Source of the DNA: DASULK01 sp036278255
Lineage (GTDB): Bacteria > Actinomycetota > Actinomycetes > Mycobacteriales > Micromonosporaceae
DNA: 64,000 nucleotides
Direction: 5' to 3'
NCBI GenBank assembly: GCA_036278255.1
Contig: DASULK010000018.1
Location: forward strand, 1-64,000
In this document: piece after piece, positions 49,720-59,224 of the stretch
How the letters are laid out: every line of letters begins with the position of its first letter
Numbering within the stretch: position 1 is the first letter of the stretch
Made by a program: the position numbers and the translations under genes
The notes under the pieces: generated by a model
The model's input: only the letters and a program-made list of their open reading frames with translations
Database searches by the model: none
What the model was told of the DNA's origin: nothing

Positions 49720-51042
49720 ATGAGTAAGCCGAAGCCGATCTCGGGGTTCCCCGAGTGGCTGCCGCCCCAGCGGATGATCGAGCAGTTCGTCCTGGATCGG
49801 ATCCGGAACACTTTCGAGCTGCACGGCTTCGCCCCCCTGGAGACCCGGGCGGTGGAGCCGCTGGACCAGTTGCTGCGCAAGGGAGAGACCTCCAAGGAGG
49901 TCTACGTGATCCGGCGGCTGCACGACGACGGTGGCGGAGGCGACGACTCACTCGGCCTGCACTTCGACCTGACCGTGCCCTTCGCCCGCTACGTGCTGGA
50001 GAACTCCGGCCGGTTGCAGTTTCCGTTCCGGCGCTACCAGATTCAGAAGGTGTGGCGGGGGGAGCGGCCGCAGGAGGGGCGCTACCGCGAGTTCCTGCAG
50101 GCCGATATCGACATCGTCGACCGCGACACCCTCTCCCCGCACCACGAGGCGGAGATCCCGCTGGTGATCGGTGACGCGCTGAGCGGCCTGCCGATCCCGC
50201 CGGTTCGGATCCAGGTGAACAACCGCAAGGTCTGCGAGGGCTTCTACCGGGGCATCGGGCTGACCGACCCGGAGGCCGCGCTGCGCGCAGTCGACAAGCT
50301 GGACAAGATCGGGCCGCAGGGGGTGGCCGCGCTGCTGACCGAGACCGCCGGCGCCAGCGAGGCGCAGGCCAAGGCCTGCCTGGCCCTGGCCGAGATCTCG
50401 GCGCCGGACGCATCGTTCGCCGACGCGGTGCGGGCGCTGGGGGTGGAGCACCCACTGCTGGACGAGGGGCTGGCTGAGCTGGTCGAGGTGGTCCAGACCG
50501 CCGCCGAACACGCGCCAGGGCTCTGTGTCGCAGATCTGCGGGTCGCCCGCGGGCTGGACTACTACACCGGCACCGTCTACGAGACGCAGCTCCGCGGCTA
50601 TGAACGGTTCGGCTCGGTCTGCTCTGGCGGGCGGTACGACAATCTGGCCACCGCCGGCGACGCCTGCTTCCCCGGGGTGGGTATCTCGATCGGGGTGACC
50701 CGACTGCTCGGGCTGCTCTTCGGCGCTAACGAGCTGGCCATCTCGCGGAGCGTGCCGACCTGCGTGCTGGTGGCTCTGCCGAACGAGGAACATCGGTCGG
50801 CCGCCAACCGCATTGCCGATGCCCTGCGCCGCCGCGGTATCCCCACCGAGGTGTCGCCCTCCGCGGCGAAGTACGGCCGGCAGATTCGGTACGCGCAGCG
50901 CCGGGGTATCCCGTACGTCTGGTTCCCCGGCGTTGATGGCGTGCCGGACGAGGTGAAGGACATCCGCAGCGGCGAGCAGGTCGAGGCGGCCGCCGACACT
51001 TGGGGTCCGCCGGCGGAGGATCTGCGACCGAATATCAGTTGA
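49720..51042 (+). CDS. hisS: Histidyl-tRNA synthetase
   Basis: 440 aa class II enzyme. Motif 1 region GFPEWLPPQRMIEQFVLDRIRNTFELHGF, motif 2 RYQIQKVWRGERPQEGRYREFLQADIDIV, the histidine loops GLDYYTGTVYE and SGGRYDNL, and motif 3 GVGISIGVTRLLGLLF are present, followed by the anticodon domain. It charges tRNA-His. ATG 49720 has AGGAG upstream; earlier in-frame starts (49684) lack one. It is followed by aspS on the same strand. Confidence 0.96.
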   Translation: MSKPKPISGFPEWLPPQRMIEQFVLDRIRNTFELHGFAPLETRAVEPLDQLLRKGETSKEVYVIRRLHDDGGGGDDSLGLHFDLTVPFARYVLENSGRLQFPFRRYQIQKVWRGERPQEGRYREFLQADIDIVDRDTLSPHHEAEIPLVIGDALSGLPIPPVRIQVNNRKVCEGFYRGIGLTDPEAALRAVDKLDKIGPQGVAALLTETAGASEAQAKACLALAEISAPDASFADAVRALGVEHPLLDEGLAELVEVVQTAAEHAPGLCVADLRVARGLDYYTGTVYETQLRGYERFGSVCSGGRYDNLATAGDACFPGVGISIGVTRLLGLLFGANELAISRSVPTCVLVALPNEEHRSAANRIADALRRRGIPTEVSPSAAKYGRQIRYAQRRGIPYVWFPGVDGVPDEVKDIRSGEQVEAAADTWGPPAEDLRPNIS

Positions 51043-51207
51043 GCACCCGGCCGCTCTCCGACATCCTCCATTCAGGAGCACCGGTTCGGCCCGTCCGGCC
51101 GGCCGAACCGGTTCGAGGTGGCGCCCTGCTGGGGTTGCCCGGCAAGGCTGGGCCGCCGGTTGAGACAATGCCGGAGCAGCTCGCACACATCGAAGGAGAC
51201 CCTTGCC

Positions 51208-53010
51208 GTGATCCGTACCCATGACGCTGGCAGCCTGCGCACGACGGACGCTGGCAGCACGGTGACGCTCGCCGGCTGGGTGGCCCGCCGGCGCGACCAC
51301 GGCGGCGTGACCTTCATCGACCTGCGCGACGCCTCCGGCGTGGTGCAGGTCGTCTTCCGGGCGGAGGACGCCCATGCGCTGCGCAACGAGTTCTGTATCC
51401 GGGTGACCGGGTCGGTCGACCGCCGTCCGGCGGGCAACGAGAACCCGGAGCTGGCCACCGGCGAGATCGAGGTCAACGCGGCCGAGCTTGAGGTCCTCTC
51501 CGAGGCTGCCCCGTTGCCGCTGCCGATCGACGACCACGTCGAGGCCGGTGAGGAGGTGCGGCTCAAGTACCGCTACCTCGACCTGCGCCGCAGCGGCCCG
51601 GCGCGGGCGATGAGGCTGCGTTCGCAGGCCAACCAGATCGCCCGCCGGGTGCTGCACGCCCGCGACTTCCTGGAGATTGAAACCCCGACCCTGACCCGCT
51701 CGACCCCGGAGGGTGCCCGCGACTTCCTGGTGCCGGTACGCCTGCAGCCGGGCACCTGGTTCGCTCTGCCCCAGTCGCCGCAGCTGTTCAAACAGCTGCT
51801 GATGGTCGCCGGGATGGAGCGCTACTACCAGATCGCCCGCTGCTACCGGGATGAGGACTTCCGCGCCGACCGGCAGCCGGAGTTCACCCAGCTCGACATC
51901 GAGATGTCTTTCGTCACCCAGGACGAGGTGATCGCCCTCGGTGAGGAGATTGCCGCCGCGCTGTGGCAGGAGCTGGCCGGGTACGAGATCAGCCGGCCGA
52001 TCCCGCGGATCGCCTGGCATGAGGCGATGGCCCGGTACGGCTCCGACAAGCCGGACCTGCGTTACGGCGTCGAGCTGACCGAGCTGACCGATTACCTGCG
52101 GGGCACCGAGTTCCGGGTCTTCTCCGGGGCGATTGACGCTGGCGGTTATGTCGGCGCGGTGGTCATGCCGGACGGTGCGGCGCAGAGCCGCAAAGAGCTG
52201 GACGGCTGGCAGGACTGGGCCAAGGCGCGGGGGGCGCGGGGCCTGGCGTACGTGGTGCTCGACGCGCAGACCGGTGAGGCGCGGGGGCCGGTCGCCCGTA
52301 ACCTGTCGGCTGAGCATCTGGGCGGGCTCGCCGACGCGGTGGGCGCCAAACCCGGGGATGCCATCTTCTTCGCCGCCTCGGCAAACCGGCGGGAGGCGCA
52401 GGAGCTGCTCGGTGCGGCGCGGGTAGAGATCGCCAAGCGGGCCGGCCTGGTCGACGAGAGCGCCTGGGCGTTCTGCTGGGTGGTCGACGCGCCGATGTTC
52501 GAACGCACCGACGAGGGCGGCTGGACGGCCGTGCACCACCCCTTCACCTCGCCGAGTGCGGAGTGGGTGGACCGCTTCGAGGAGGCGCCGGACGAGGCGT
52601 TGGCCTACGCCTACGACCTGGTCTGTAACGGCAACGAGATCGGTGGCGGGTCGATCCGTATCCACCGCGCCGACGTGCAGCGGCGGGTCTTCGATCTGCT
52701 CGGCATCAGCCCGGAGGAGGCCGCCGACAAGTTCGGTTTCCTGCTGGAGGCGCTCAAGTACGGTCCGCCGCCGCACGGTGGCATCGCCTTCGGCTGGGAC
52801 CGGATCTGCATGCTGCTCGCCGGTGCCGACTCGATCCGTGAGGTCATCGCTTTCCCGAAGACCCGGGGCGGCTTCGACCCGCTGACCGGTGCCCCCACTC
52901 CGATCACTGCTCAGCAGCGGGCGGAGGCGGGGGTGGACGCCAAGCCCAAGGCGCCGTTGGGGGCGCACGCCGGCACCAGCGGCGTGGCCGCACCGGTCGA
53001 GCCCTCCTGA
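51208..53010 (+). CDS. aspS: Aspartyl-tRNA synthetase
   Basis: 600 aa bacterial-type AspRS. An N-terminal OB fold (GWVARRRDHGGVTFIDLRDASGVVQVV) is followed by RYLDLRR (motif 1), QSPQLFKQLLM and RCYRDEDFRADRQPEFTQLDIEM (motif 2), a GAD insertion domain, and GIAFGWDRICMLLAG (motif 3). It may also mischarge tRNA-Asn when GatCAB is used, as in many actinobacteria; not testable here. GTG 51208 follows GAAGGAGA. A broken reductase gene begins at its stop. Confidence 0.96.
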   Translation: MIRTHDAGSLRTTDAGSTVTLAGWVARRRDHGGVTFIDLRDASGVVQVVFRAEDAHALRNEFCIRVTGSVDRRPAGNENPELATGEIEVNAAELEVLSEAAPLPLPIDDHVEAGEEVRLKYRYLDLRRSGPARAMRLRSQANQIARRVLHARDFLEIETPTLTRSTPEGARDFLVPVRLQPGTWFALPQSPQLFKQLLMVAGMERYYQIARCYRDEDFRADRQPEFTQLDIEMSFVTQDEVIALGEEIAAALWQELAGYEISRPIPRIAWHEAMARYGSDKPDLRYGVELTELTDYLRGTEFRVFSGAIDAGGYVGAVVMPDGAAQSRKELDGWQDWAKARGARGLAYVVLDAQTGEARGPVARNLSAEHLGGLADAVGAKPGDAIFFAASANRREAQELLGAARVEIAKRAGLVDESAWAFCWVVDAPMFERTDEGGWTAVHHPFTSPSAEWVDRFEEAPDEALAYAYDLVCNGNEIGGGSIRIHRADVQRRVFDLLGISPEEAADKFGFLLEALKYGPPPHGGIAFGWDRICMLLAGADSIREVIAFPKTRGGFDPLTGAPTPITAQQRAEAGVDAKPKAPLGAHAGTSGVAAPVEPS

Positions 53011-53607
53011 TGACGCTGCTGGTCGTCGGCGCCAGCGGGTACCTCGGCGGCGAGGTGTGCCGGCGGGCGGTGGCTGCGGGGGAGCAGGTCGTCGGCACGT
53101 ACCACCGGGGTGCCGGAGCCGTACGCCGATGACGAGCCGCCCACTCCGAGATATCCGTACGGGGCGGCGAAGGCGGCGGCCGAGACTGCGGTGCGACTGG
53201 TCGATCCGGGCGCTGCTCTGGTACGCACGTCGTTGATCATCGGCGACGAGCGCAGCAAGCAGATCCAGCTCTGTCTGGACGCGCTCTCCGGCGCGAGCGC
53301 GGTGCGGCTGTTCAGCGACCAGATCCGCTGCCCCGTCGGGGTGGACGACCTGGCGGCGGCGGTGCGGGAGTTGGTCGGCTCCGACTATGCCGGGCTGATC
53401 AATGTTGCCGGGCCGGAAGCGGTCAGCCGTGTGGAGCTGGGCGTGCTGGTGGCCCGCCGCTACGGGCTCGATCCGGCGCAGTTGGCGACGAGTACCACTG
53501 CCGAGTCCGGTCTGTCGGGTCCCGCCGAGGTGCGCCTGGACAGCTCCCGCGCCGCCGGACTGCTGAAGACCCACCTACGCGGCGTCAGCAAGCTGCTGGC
53601 CGGCTGA
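53010..53607 (+). pseudogene. Broken RmlD-like sugar-nucleotide reductase (internal deletion and frameshift)
   Basis: From ATG 53010 (overlapping the aspS stop) one frame reads TLLVVGASGYLGGEVCRRAV, then AAGEQVVGTYHRGAG, the NAD-binding Rossmann start, and ends at a stop at 53130-53132. A second frame from about 53110 reads VPEPYADDEPPTP, then YPYGAAKAAAETAVRLVDPG (YxxxK), and continues to 53607. The two parts fit one dTDP-4-dehydrorhamnose-reductase-like protein of roughly 270 aa, from which about 65 central residues are missing, with a shift of frame at the junction (about 53100-53115). The distal part alone lacks the cofactor site. Size of the deletion is from memory of family length. Confidence 0.75.
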
Positions 53608-53697
53608 ATCTTCCGGCCGTCGCAGCCCGGCCGCTGGGAGCGCCAACTGTGCCGCCGCCGAGCAGCGCGGCGATCACCCCGCTGCGCCTGTGTAGGA

Positions 53698-54447
53698 TCA
53701 GCCGAGCCGGACCGAGGTACGGGCCAGGGTCTTGGTGAAGCCCAACCGCTCGTAGAGCCGGACCGCCGACTGGTTGTCGGTGATGACCCCGAGCGCCACC
53801 TCGTCGTGGTCGGCGAGCAGCCGGCGGGTCATCGCCGCGGTCAGCGCGGCACCCAGGCCCCGGCCTCGCAGGTCGGTCGCGACGGTGAGACCGGCGAGGA
53901 AGCCGACCCCGCCGTTGCTGCGGTCTGCGCCGCACGCCACGAGTCGCTCACCGGCTCGAATGCCGAACCAGCGGACGATCCGGGGATCGCCGGGCCGGGT
54001 GGTGGTGTCCGGGAAAGCCTCCTCGATGAGCGCCACGATCTCGCTGTGGTCGGCGTTTGTGAGTCGGATCACTCGCTCCTCGCCGGGCTCTGCGGGCGGC
54101 GGGTTCGACGTCCACCGGAATTCCCACTGATCGTGGTGCTCGAAGGGCAGCTGTGCGGCCAGCGCCGCCAGCATCGTCGTCGATGCCCGGGGCAGATGCA
54201 GCCAACTGGCGCCGCCGAGGCTCCCGGCGTCGGCCAGCGCAGCGAAGACCGTGGCCGCCTGCTCGGCGTCACCCAGCGCGCAGGCCACCGGCCCCCACGG
54301 CCCCGGTCCGGTCCAGACCGTCGTCCCGTTCAGCAGATAGCCGGTCACCGCCCCGTCCCCGCCCGTGGTCAGGCGGGCGTAGGGGTGACCCGAGGTGGCA
54401 GCAAGAACCGCCTCCCGTCCCCGGACCAGGCTCGCTCCAGTGATCAC
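53698..54447 (-). CDS. GNAT-family N-acetyltransferase
   Basis: 249 aa from GTG 54447. The C-terminal half is a GNAT domain with LAGLTVATDLRGRGLGAALTAAM (acetyl-CoA loop RGRGLG) and DNQSAVRLYERLGFTKTLART. The N-terminal ~110 residues are a degenerate second GNAT-like half. The substrate is unknown. It is divergent from the small membrane protein gene at 54553. Confidence 0.85.
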   Translation of the reverse strand: MITGASLVRGREAVLAATSGHPYARLTTGGDGAVTGYLLNGTTVWTGPGPWGPVACALGDAEQAATVFAALADAGSLGGASWLHLPRASTTMLAALAAQLPFEHHDQWEFRWTSNPPPAEPGEERVIRLTNADHSEIVALIEEAFPDTTTRPGDPRIVRWFGIRAGERLVACGADRSNGGVGFLAGLTVATDLRGRGLGAALTAAMTRRLLADHDEVALGVITDNQSAVRLYERLGFTKTLARTSVRLG

Positions 54448-54552
54448 CGGGCGAGCCTAGTCTCGCGAGTGGTACGTCTACCGTGGAGATTGGTGTTGCG
54501 CGAGATTGGGTACGTAATCCGGCAACTCTGTCGGCCCCCCGAAAGGATGATC

Positions 54553-54723
54553 ATGCTCGCCATCCTCGCAGCGATCGTCTTCGGCTTCGCTCTGTTGATC
54601 GATCTGCTCAACACCAATTTCAATGCGCCGGACCTGTTCAACTGGAACACCCTGGTGCTCATCGGCCTGCTCCTGCTGTCGCTTCATCTCGCCGGTGTGC
54701 AGCCGCGCCGTTGGCGCAGATGA
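54553..54723 (+). CDS. Small membrane protein (56 aa)
   Basis: 56 aa with two hydrophobic segments (LAILAAIVFGFALLIDLL and NTLVLIGLLLLSLHLAGV) separated by NTNFNAPDLFNW, and a basic end. AAAGG lies six bases before ATG 54553; ATG 54547 in the same frame is too close. Such short two-helix proteins with a TxFNxPDLFNW-like linker recur in actinobacteria. No function is known. Confidence 0.65.
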   Translation: MLAILAAIVFGFALLIDLLNTNFNAPDLFNWNTLVLIGLLLLSLHLAGVQPRRWRR

Positions 54724-54825
54724 GGCACGACCGCCGGTGCCGGCCACCGGGGTGCGGGGTACCCCGGTGGCCGGCGGATTCGTGACATTTCTGGCTCTTG
54801 AGGGTCGGCCGGTACTGTCTGCGGG

Positions 54826-56310
54826 GTGGAGTCCAACGCCCTCTTCTCCCTCACCCCGCCGGTTGACGCCGCCACGGCGCCGACCGGCCCCGGGGAGCGC
54901 GAGGACTTCTCCACATCCGGGCCAGACGCTCCGCTGCCGGTACGGATGCGCCCCGTCTCGCTCGATGAACTGGTCGGGCAGGATCACCTGCTCGCCCCGG
55001 GAGCGCCGCTACGGCAGTTGGTGACCGGCGCGGCGCCGATGTCGGTGATCCTCTGGGGACCGCCGGGCAGCGGCAAGACCACCATCGCGCACCTGGTGGC
55101 GCGCGCAACCGACCGGCGCTTCGTCGCGCTCTCCGCGCTGAACGCCGGCGTCAAGGACGTCCGCGCGGTGATCGATGCGGCACGTCGCGAGCGACGCTCC
55201 GGCGGCCGGCCGACCGTGCTCTTCATCGACGAGGTGCACCGCTTCAGCAAAACCCAGCAGGATTCCCTCCTCGCCGCAGTCGAGGACCGTACGGTGACCC
55301 TGCTGGCGGCCACCACCGAGAACCCGTACTTCTCGGTGATCTCGCCGCTGCTGTCGCGGTGTGTGCTGCTCACCCTGCAACCACTCGACGACGACGGCGT
55401 ACGACGGCTGCTGCAGCGCGCAATCACCGATCCCCGCGGGCTGGGTGGGGTGGTCATGCTCGCCGCCGACGCCGAGGAGCATCTGGTACGCCTCGCGGCC
55501 GGCGATGTCCGTAAGGCGTTGACCGCGCTGGAAGCCGCCGCCGCTTCGGCCGTGGCCCGGAACGCAGCCGTGATCGACCTGCCCACCGCCGAGCAGGCGG
55601 TGGACGTGGCGGCGGTCCGCTACGACCGGGACGGTGACGCGCACTACGACGTGGTCAGCGCCTTCATCAAGAGCATGCGGGGATCCGATGTGGATGCCGC
55701 GCTGCACTGGCTGGCCCGCATGCTGGTGGCGGGCGAGGATCCGAGGTTCATCGCCCGACGGATCGTGATCTTCGCCAGTGAGGACATCGGCATGGCCGAC
55801 TCGACCGGGTTGAGCGTGGCGACCGCCGCGGCGCACGCGGTCGAATACGTCGGCATGCCGGAGGCGAGATTCAACCTGGCCCAGGCGGTGATCCACCTCG
55901 CGACCGCCCCGAAGTCCAATTCGGCCACGACGGCCATCGACGAGGCGATCCGGGACGTGCGGGCCGGCCGGGGAGGACCGGTGCCCCGGGCCCTGCGCGA
56001 CGCCCACTATCCCGGGTCGCGGGGATTGGGCCACGGCATTGGTTACCGTTACCCCCACGACGACATCCGGGGAGTGGTCCGGCAACAGTACGCGCCGGAC
56101 GACCTGACCGGCGTCGACTACTACCGACCCAGCGGGCACGGAGGGGAGGCGACCATCGCCGCCCGTCTGCCCCGGCTGCGCCGTATCGTCCGTGGCGGTG
56201 GTCCGGATTCGGCCGCCGCCGGCGAGCAGGGGCGGGCGGGAACCGGGCCCGAGGGGGATTCGACGAACGCGAGGAGCGGCAGGGCGTCTGCCAGGGAAGG
56301 TGAAGATTGA
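54826..56310 (+). CDS. rarA: Replication-associated recombination protein RarA (MgsA)
   Basis: 494 aa AAA+ ATPase of the clamp-loader type. RPVSLDELVGQDHLL is followed by Walker A WGPPGSGKTTIAHLVA, Walker B VLFIDEVHRFSKTQQDSLL, sensor LLAATTENPYFSVISPLLSRC, and the C-terminal tetramer region with FASEDIGMADS and ALRDAHYPGSRGLGHGIGYRYPHD. It acts at stalled replication forks. GTG 54826 has only a weak site. The last ~45 residues are low-complexity. Its stop overlaps the TTG start of the next gene. Confidence 0.95.
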   Translation: MESNALFSLTPPVDAATAPTGPGEREDFSTSGPDAPLPVRMRPVSLDELVGQDHLLAPGAPLRQLVTGAAPMSVILWGPPGSGKTTIAHLVARATDRRFVALSALNAGVKDVRAVIDAARRERRSGGRPTVLFIDEVHRFSKTQQDSLLAAVEDRTVTLLAATTENPYFSVISPLLSRCVLLTLQPLDDDGVRRLLQRAITDPRGLGGVVMLAADAEEHLVRLAAGDVRKALTALEAAAASAVARNAAVIDLPTAEQAVDVAAVRYDRDGDAHYDVVSAFIKSMRGSDVDAALHWLARMLVAGEDPRFIARRIVIFASEDIGMADSTGLSVATAAAHAVEYVGMPEARFNLAQAVIHLATAPKSNSATTAIDEAIRDVRAGRGGPVPRALRDAHYPGSRGLGHGIGYRYPHDDIRGVVRQQYAPDDLTGVDYYRPSGHGGEATIAARLPRLRRIVRGGGPDSAAAGEQGRAGTGPEGDSTNARSGRASAREGED

Positions 56311-58289
56311 GACCGCGCGGTGCTAATCAGCCCGACGACGACGCCGAGGAGCGGCAGGATCCACCGGCCAGGGGGCGCCGCTGGGGACGGGGCCGCGGCC
56401 GGTCGGACGACGCGGCAGAGGAGGCGGTGAGCGCCGAGGAGTTCGGCTGGATCGCAGACCTGCGCAGCGCCAAGGAGCAGCGGGTCGATATCGGCCCCGG
56501 TGACGACCTGCCCGGCCCGGCTGAACCAGCTTTCCCGCCACGGCGGGACCAGACCGGAGTGGACGCCTCGCGGCCGCCGATGCCGACCGATCCGGGACCC
56601 GGCCGATCCCCGGAGGTCACCACCGAGGGCAGCGGCTCCATCGCTGCGGACGAGACGTCGACCACCGGGCGGCGAAGCCCCGGCGGACGGCGTGCGGCGC
56701 AGGCCCCGGTGCCACCGGCCGGCGCGGCGGGGCCCGGACCCGACGCAGCACCGCGCCGACGGTTCGGCGCACCGCCCCCGGAGTCTGTTACGGACCCCAC
56801 CACCGGTGCGACTCCGGTGGTGCCCCGCGCGAGCCGTGCCGTACCCCCACCGGTCATCCCCGCACCACCGCCGGTCATCCCGCCGGACAGTCCCGGCAGG
56901 GGCATGCCGCCGGAGTCGGCAGATCTCCTCGGCCGCGCCTCCGGCCGGCGGCGGGCGCGGTCCCAACCGCCCTTGACCGGGGAAACGCCGCCGGGGTCGC
57001 CGACCGGAGAGACGGTGACGGGCTGGAGCGGCGCCGACGACACCGAGGGGCGTGGCCGCCGGGCCCGTCCGGGGGCGGAGCGGGCCCGGCGTGCGGCTCG
57101 TGAGGAGCACGGCACGCAGGCGACCGGTCCTGGCGGGCCGGCCGTACCCGGCATGTCGGGTGGCCTCGGCGCTTTCCCGCCGCACCGTCCGGTGGAGGCC
57201 CCTGGCGAGGGGGCGCGGGGGCGTGGTGGCCGGGATGGCCGTCCCACCGTGCCGGGCGACCGTCCTACCGGCGCGGCCCCGGTGGCCCGCGCGGCCGCTG
57301 CCGCACCTGCCACTCCACCGGGCAGCCCGGTCACCAGATCGCCTGCCCGCGGAGCCGCCCCGCCCGGCGCGCCGCCGATCACATCGCGCGGCGCGCCGCC
57401 AGCCTCCTCGACGTCGCCTCCCGGCCGAACGGTGCCGGGGGGACCGTCCCCCCGGGACGCGGGTGTCGCCTCGGTGGCCCGCGCCGCGGCCGCGCCGCCG
57501 GCCGCGCCGCCCGTGACGGGAGCGGCGGCGGTCCGGCCCGTTGCCCCGCAGGCGGAGACAAGGGCCGGACGCACGCGGGGCCCGATCGGTGAGGGGGATG
57601 CCGCCGGCCGGGACGGTGCCCCGCCCGGCGACGCGGTCCGGGGTGTCCGTTTACAGCTTCGGCAGCAGATGCGAGAGCAGCGGCGGCTCCGACTGGCGGT
57701 GCTGATCACGGTCAGTCTCGTGGTGCTGGGGGCGTTGCCGTTGTACTTCGGCATCCGCGCGGTCGGTCGGGACCCGGCTTTCAGCACCCTGGACTCCCTG
57801 GCGGTGCCCGGCTGGGCGGCCACCGAGATCGATGACCGGGTCAGTGGTAGCCGCTGGTGCCTGGTCGACTGCCGGCTGCGGGAGCGCACCGCACAATCAC
57901 AGCGCCCCTGGGAAGAGACCGCGCAGGCCTATGAGCAGGCGCTGACTGCGGAGGGGTGGCAGTCGTGGCGGTCGGAGCCCTGCCCGGACCAACCGGTGGA
58001 GGGGCGCTACAGCTGCTGGCGGCGTGACGAGTTGACACTGGACCTGTGGGTACGTGATCGCTGCGTGCGCGACCCGGAGGAATCGCTGCTGCCGGATGAG
58101 TCGATCGAGCTGGACGAGGAGGAGTCCCCGTCCGACGAGGACTGCGATGGTTCGGTGGTGTCGGTCAAGGTGCGTAACGCGGTCGCCGACAAACGGACCC
58201 GGCCGCAGCCGAGCGCGGATCCGTCGTTGATCGGTGAGGAACCGGACCCGATCTTCACAGATGATCCACTCTCCACCACACCGTCATGA
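56307..58289 (+). CDS. Large proline/alanine/arginine-rich single-pass membrane protein, unknown function
   Basis: 660 aa from TTG 56307, overlapping the rarA stop (TTGA). The first ~450 residues are disordered, rich in Pro, Ala, Gly and Arg, with repeated ARAAAAAPA- and PPVIPAPPPVIPP-like stretches. A membrane helix follows (LRLAVLITVSLVVLGALPLYFGI, around 475-495). The outer C-terminal domain of ~160 residues has six cysteines (in RWCLVDC, EPCPDQ, YSCWRRD, DRCVRD and DEDCDG), an acidic patch and a VVSVKVRNAV strand. I recognise no family. The reading frame is long and in coding context with DUF948 and alaS. Confidence 0.8.
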   Translation: MRPRGANQPDDDAEERQDPPARGRRWGRGRGRSDDAAEEAVSAEEFGWIADLRSAKEQRVDIGPGDDLPGPAEPAFPPRRDQTGVDASRPPMPTDPGPGRSPEVTTEGSGSIAADETSTTGRRSPGGRRAAQAPVPPAGAAGPGPDAAPRRRFGAPPPESVTDPTTGATPVVPRASRAVPPPVIPAPPPVIPPDSPGRGMPPESADLLGRASGRRRARSQPPLTGETPPGSPTGETVTGWSGADDTEGRGRRARPGAERARRAAREEHGTQATGPGGPAVPGMSGGLGAFPPHRPVEAPGEGARGRGGRDGRPTVPGDRPTGAAPVARAAAAAPATPPGSPVTRSPARGAAPPGAPPITSRGAPPASSTSPPGRTVPGGPSPRDAGVASVARAAAAPPAAPPVTGAAAVRPVAPQAETRAGRTRGPIGEGDAAGRDGAPPGDAVRGVRLQLRQQMREQRRLRLAVLITVSLVVLGALPLYFGIRAVGRDPAFSTLDSLAVPGWAATEIDDRVSGSRWCLVDCRLRERTAQSQRPWEETAQAYEQALTAEGWQSWRSEPCPDQPVEGRYSCWRRDELTLDLWVRDRCVRDPEESLLPDESIELDEEESPSDEDCDGSVVSVKVRNAVADKRTRPQPSADPSLIGEEPDPIFTDDPLSTTPS

Positions 58290-58427
58290 GACAGAGGCCG
58301 TTACGGACGGTAGGGTCAGCACGTTGGGCGCAGAGTGGGGGTGTCGCGCCCCGGATCCGGCGGTTCGGCGCGGCAGACCGGCAAAGCTGACGGATCGGGT
58401 GGGCGACGTACTTCGAGGAGGACTTCC

Positions 58428-58889
58428 GTGAGCGGTGGAGAGATCGCGGGGTTGATCATTGCCGGGGCCGTGCTGGCTCTGGTGCTCGTGCTGGCCGTTC
58501 CGATCCTCCGGCTGCGGCACACGGTGGATGCGGCCACTCGGATGATCAATGAGGTCAATGCCCAGACCGGTCCGCTGTTGGGCAATGTGAGCGCGACGGT
58601 GGAGAACGTCAACACCGCACTGACCCAGGTGCACACCTCGCTGGACGGGGTCAACATCCAGCTCGCCAAACTGGACACGATGACCTCCCACGCGCAGCAG
58701 GTCACCGCGAACGTCGCCAACCTGGCCACCGTGGTCTCCGCCGCCGCGGCCAACCCGCTGGTGAAGGTAGCGGCCTTCAGCTACGGCGTCCGCAAGGCCA
58801 CCGCCGCCCGCCGTCACGCCGACGAGGAGCGCGAGGTGCGCGAGACGCTCAAGCAGCGGCGCCGGGCGGCCAGGCGCGACGGTCGCTGA
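58428..58889 (+). CDS. DUF948-family membrane protein
   Basis: 153 aa from GTG 58428 with GAGGAGGA upstream. An N-terminal membrane helix (EIAGLIIAGAVLALVLVLAVPILRL) is followed by heptad-like helices (TVDAATRMINEVNAQTGPLL, NVNTALTQVHTSLDGVNIQL) and a basic tail, the DUF948 pattern. Function is unknown. It precedes a DUF6167 gene and alaS, an order widely seen in actinobacteria. Confidence 0.85.
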   Translation: MSGGEIAGLIIAGAVLALVLVLAVPILRLRHTVDAATRMINEVNAQTGPLLGNVSATVENVNTALTQVHTSLDGVNIQLAKLDTMTSHAQQVTANVANLATVVSAAAANPLVKVAAFSYGVRKATAARRHADEEREVRETLKQRRRAARRDGR

Positions 58890-58933
58890 CCCCCGACGCA
58901 GTCTCCGGTCGGGCACGAGGGAAGGATGGAGCC

Positions 58934-59224
58934 ATGAAGCGGTTGCTGTGGTTAGGCATCGGCCTGGCCGTCGGGGCGCTGGTGGTACGCAAGATCACCC
59001 AGAAGGTGGAGGCCTTCACGCCGTCCGGCATCGCCGCGTCGGTATCGCAATCCGCTGGCGGCATGGCCGAGTCGGTGCGTAGTTTCCTCGATGATGTCCG
59101 CGACGGCATGGCCGAGCGGGAACTGCAGATCCACGAGGCTTTCGCCGAGGGCGTCGCGATCGACGACGCTTCCGGGCTCTGGGACGACGACGTGATCGGC
59201 AACCCTCAGGAAGGCAGCAGATGA
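58934..59224 (+). CDS. DUF6167-family small protein upstream of alaS
   Basis: 96 aa. A short N-terminal hydrophobic segment (LLWLGIGLAVGALVV) precedes RKITQKVEAFTPSGIAASVSQSAGGMAESVRSFLDDVRDGMAERE, the conserved region of this actinobacterial family. ATG 58934 has GGAAGGATGGAG upstream. Its stop overlaps the alaS ATG (ATGA). Function is unknown. Confidence 0.82.
   Translation: MKRLLWLGIGLAVGALVVRKITQKVEAFTPSGIAASVSQSAGGMAESVRSFLDDVRDGMAERELQIHEAFAEGVAIDDASGLWDDDVIGNPQEGSR

Noticed and set aside
49948..53574. 1208-codon minus-strand open frame opposite hisS and aspS
   Set aside because: High GC makes long antisense frames common; the opposite strand encodes clear synthetases, and the frame shows no domain.
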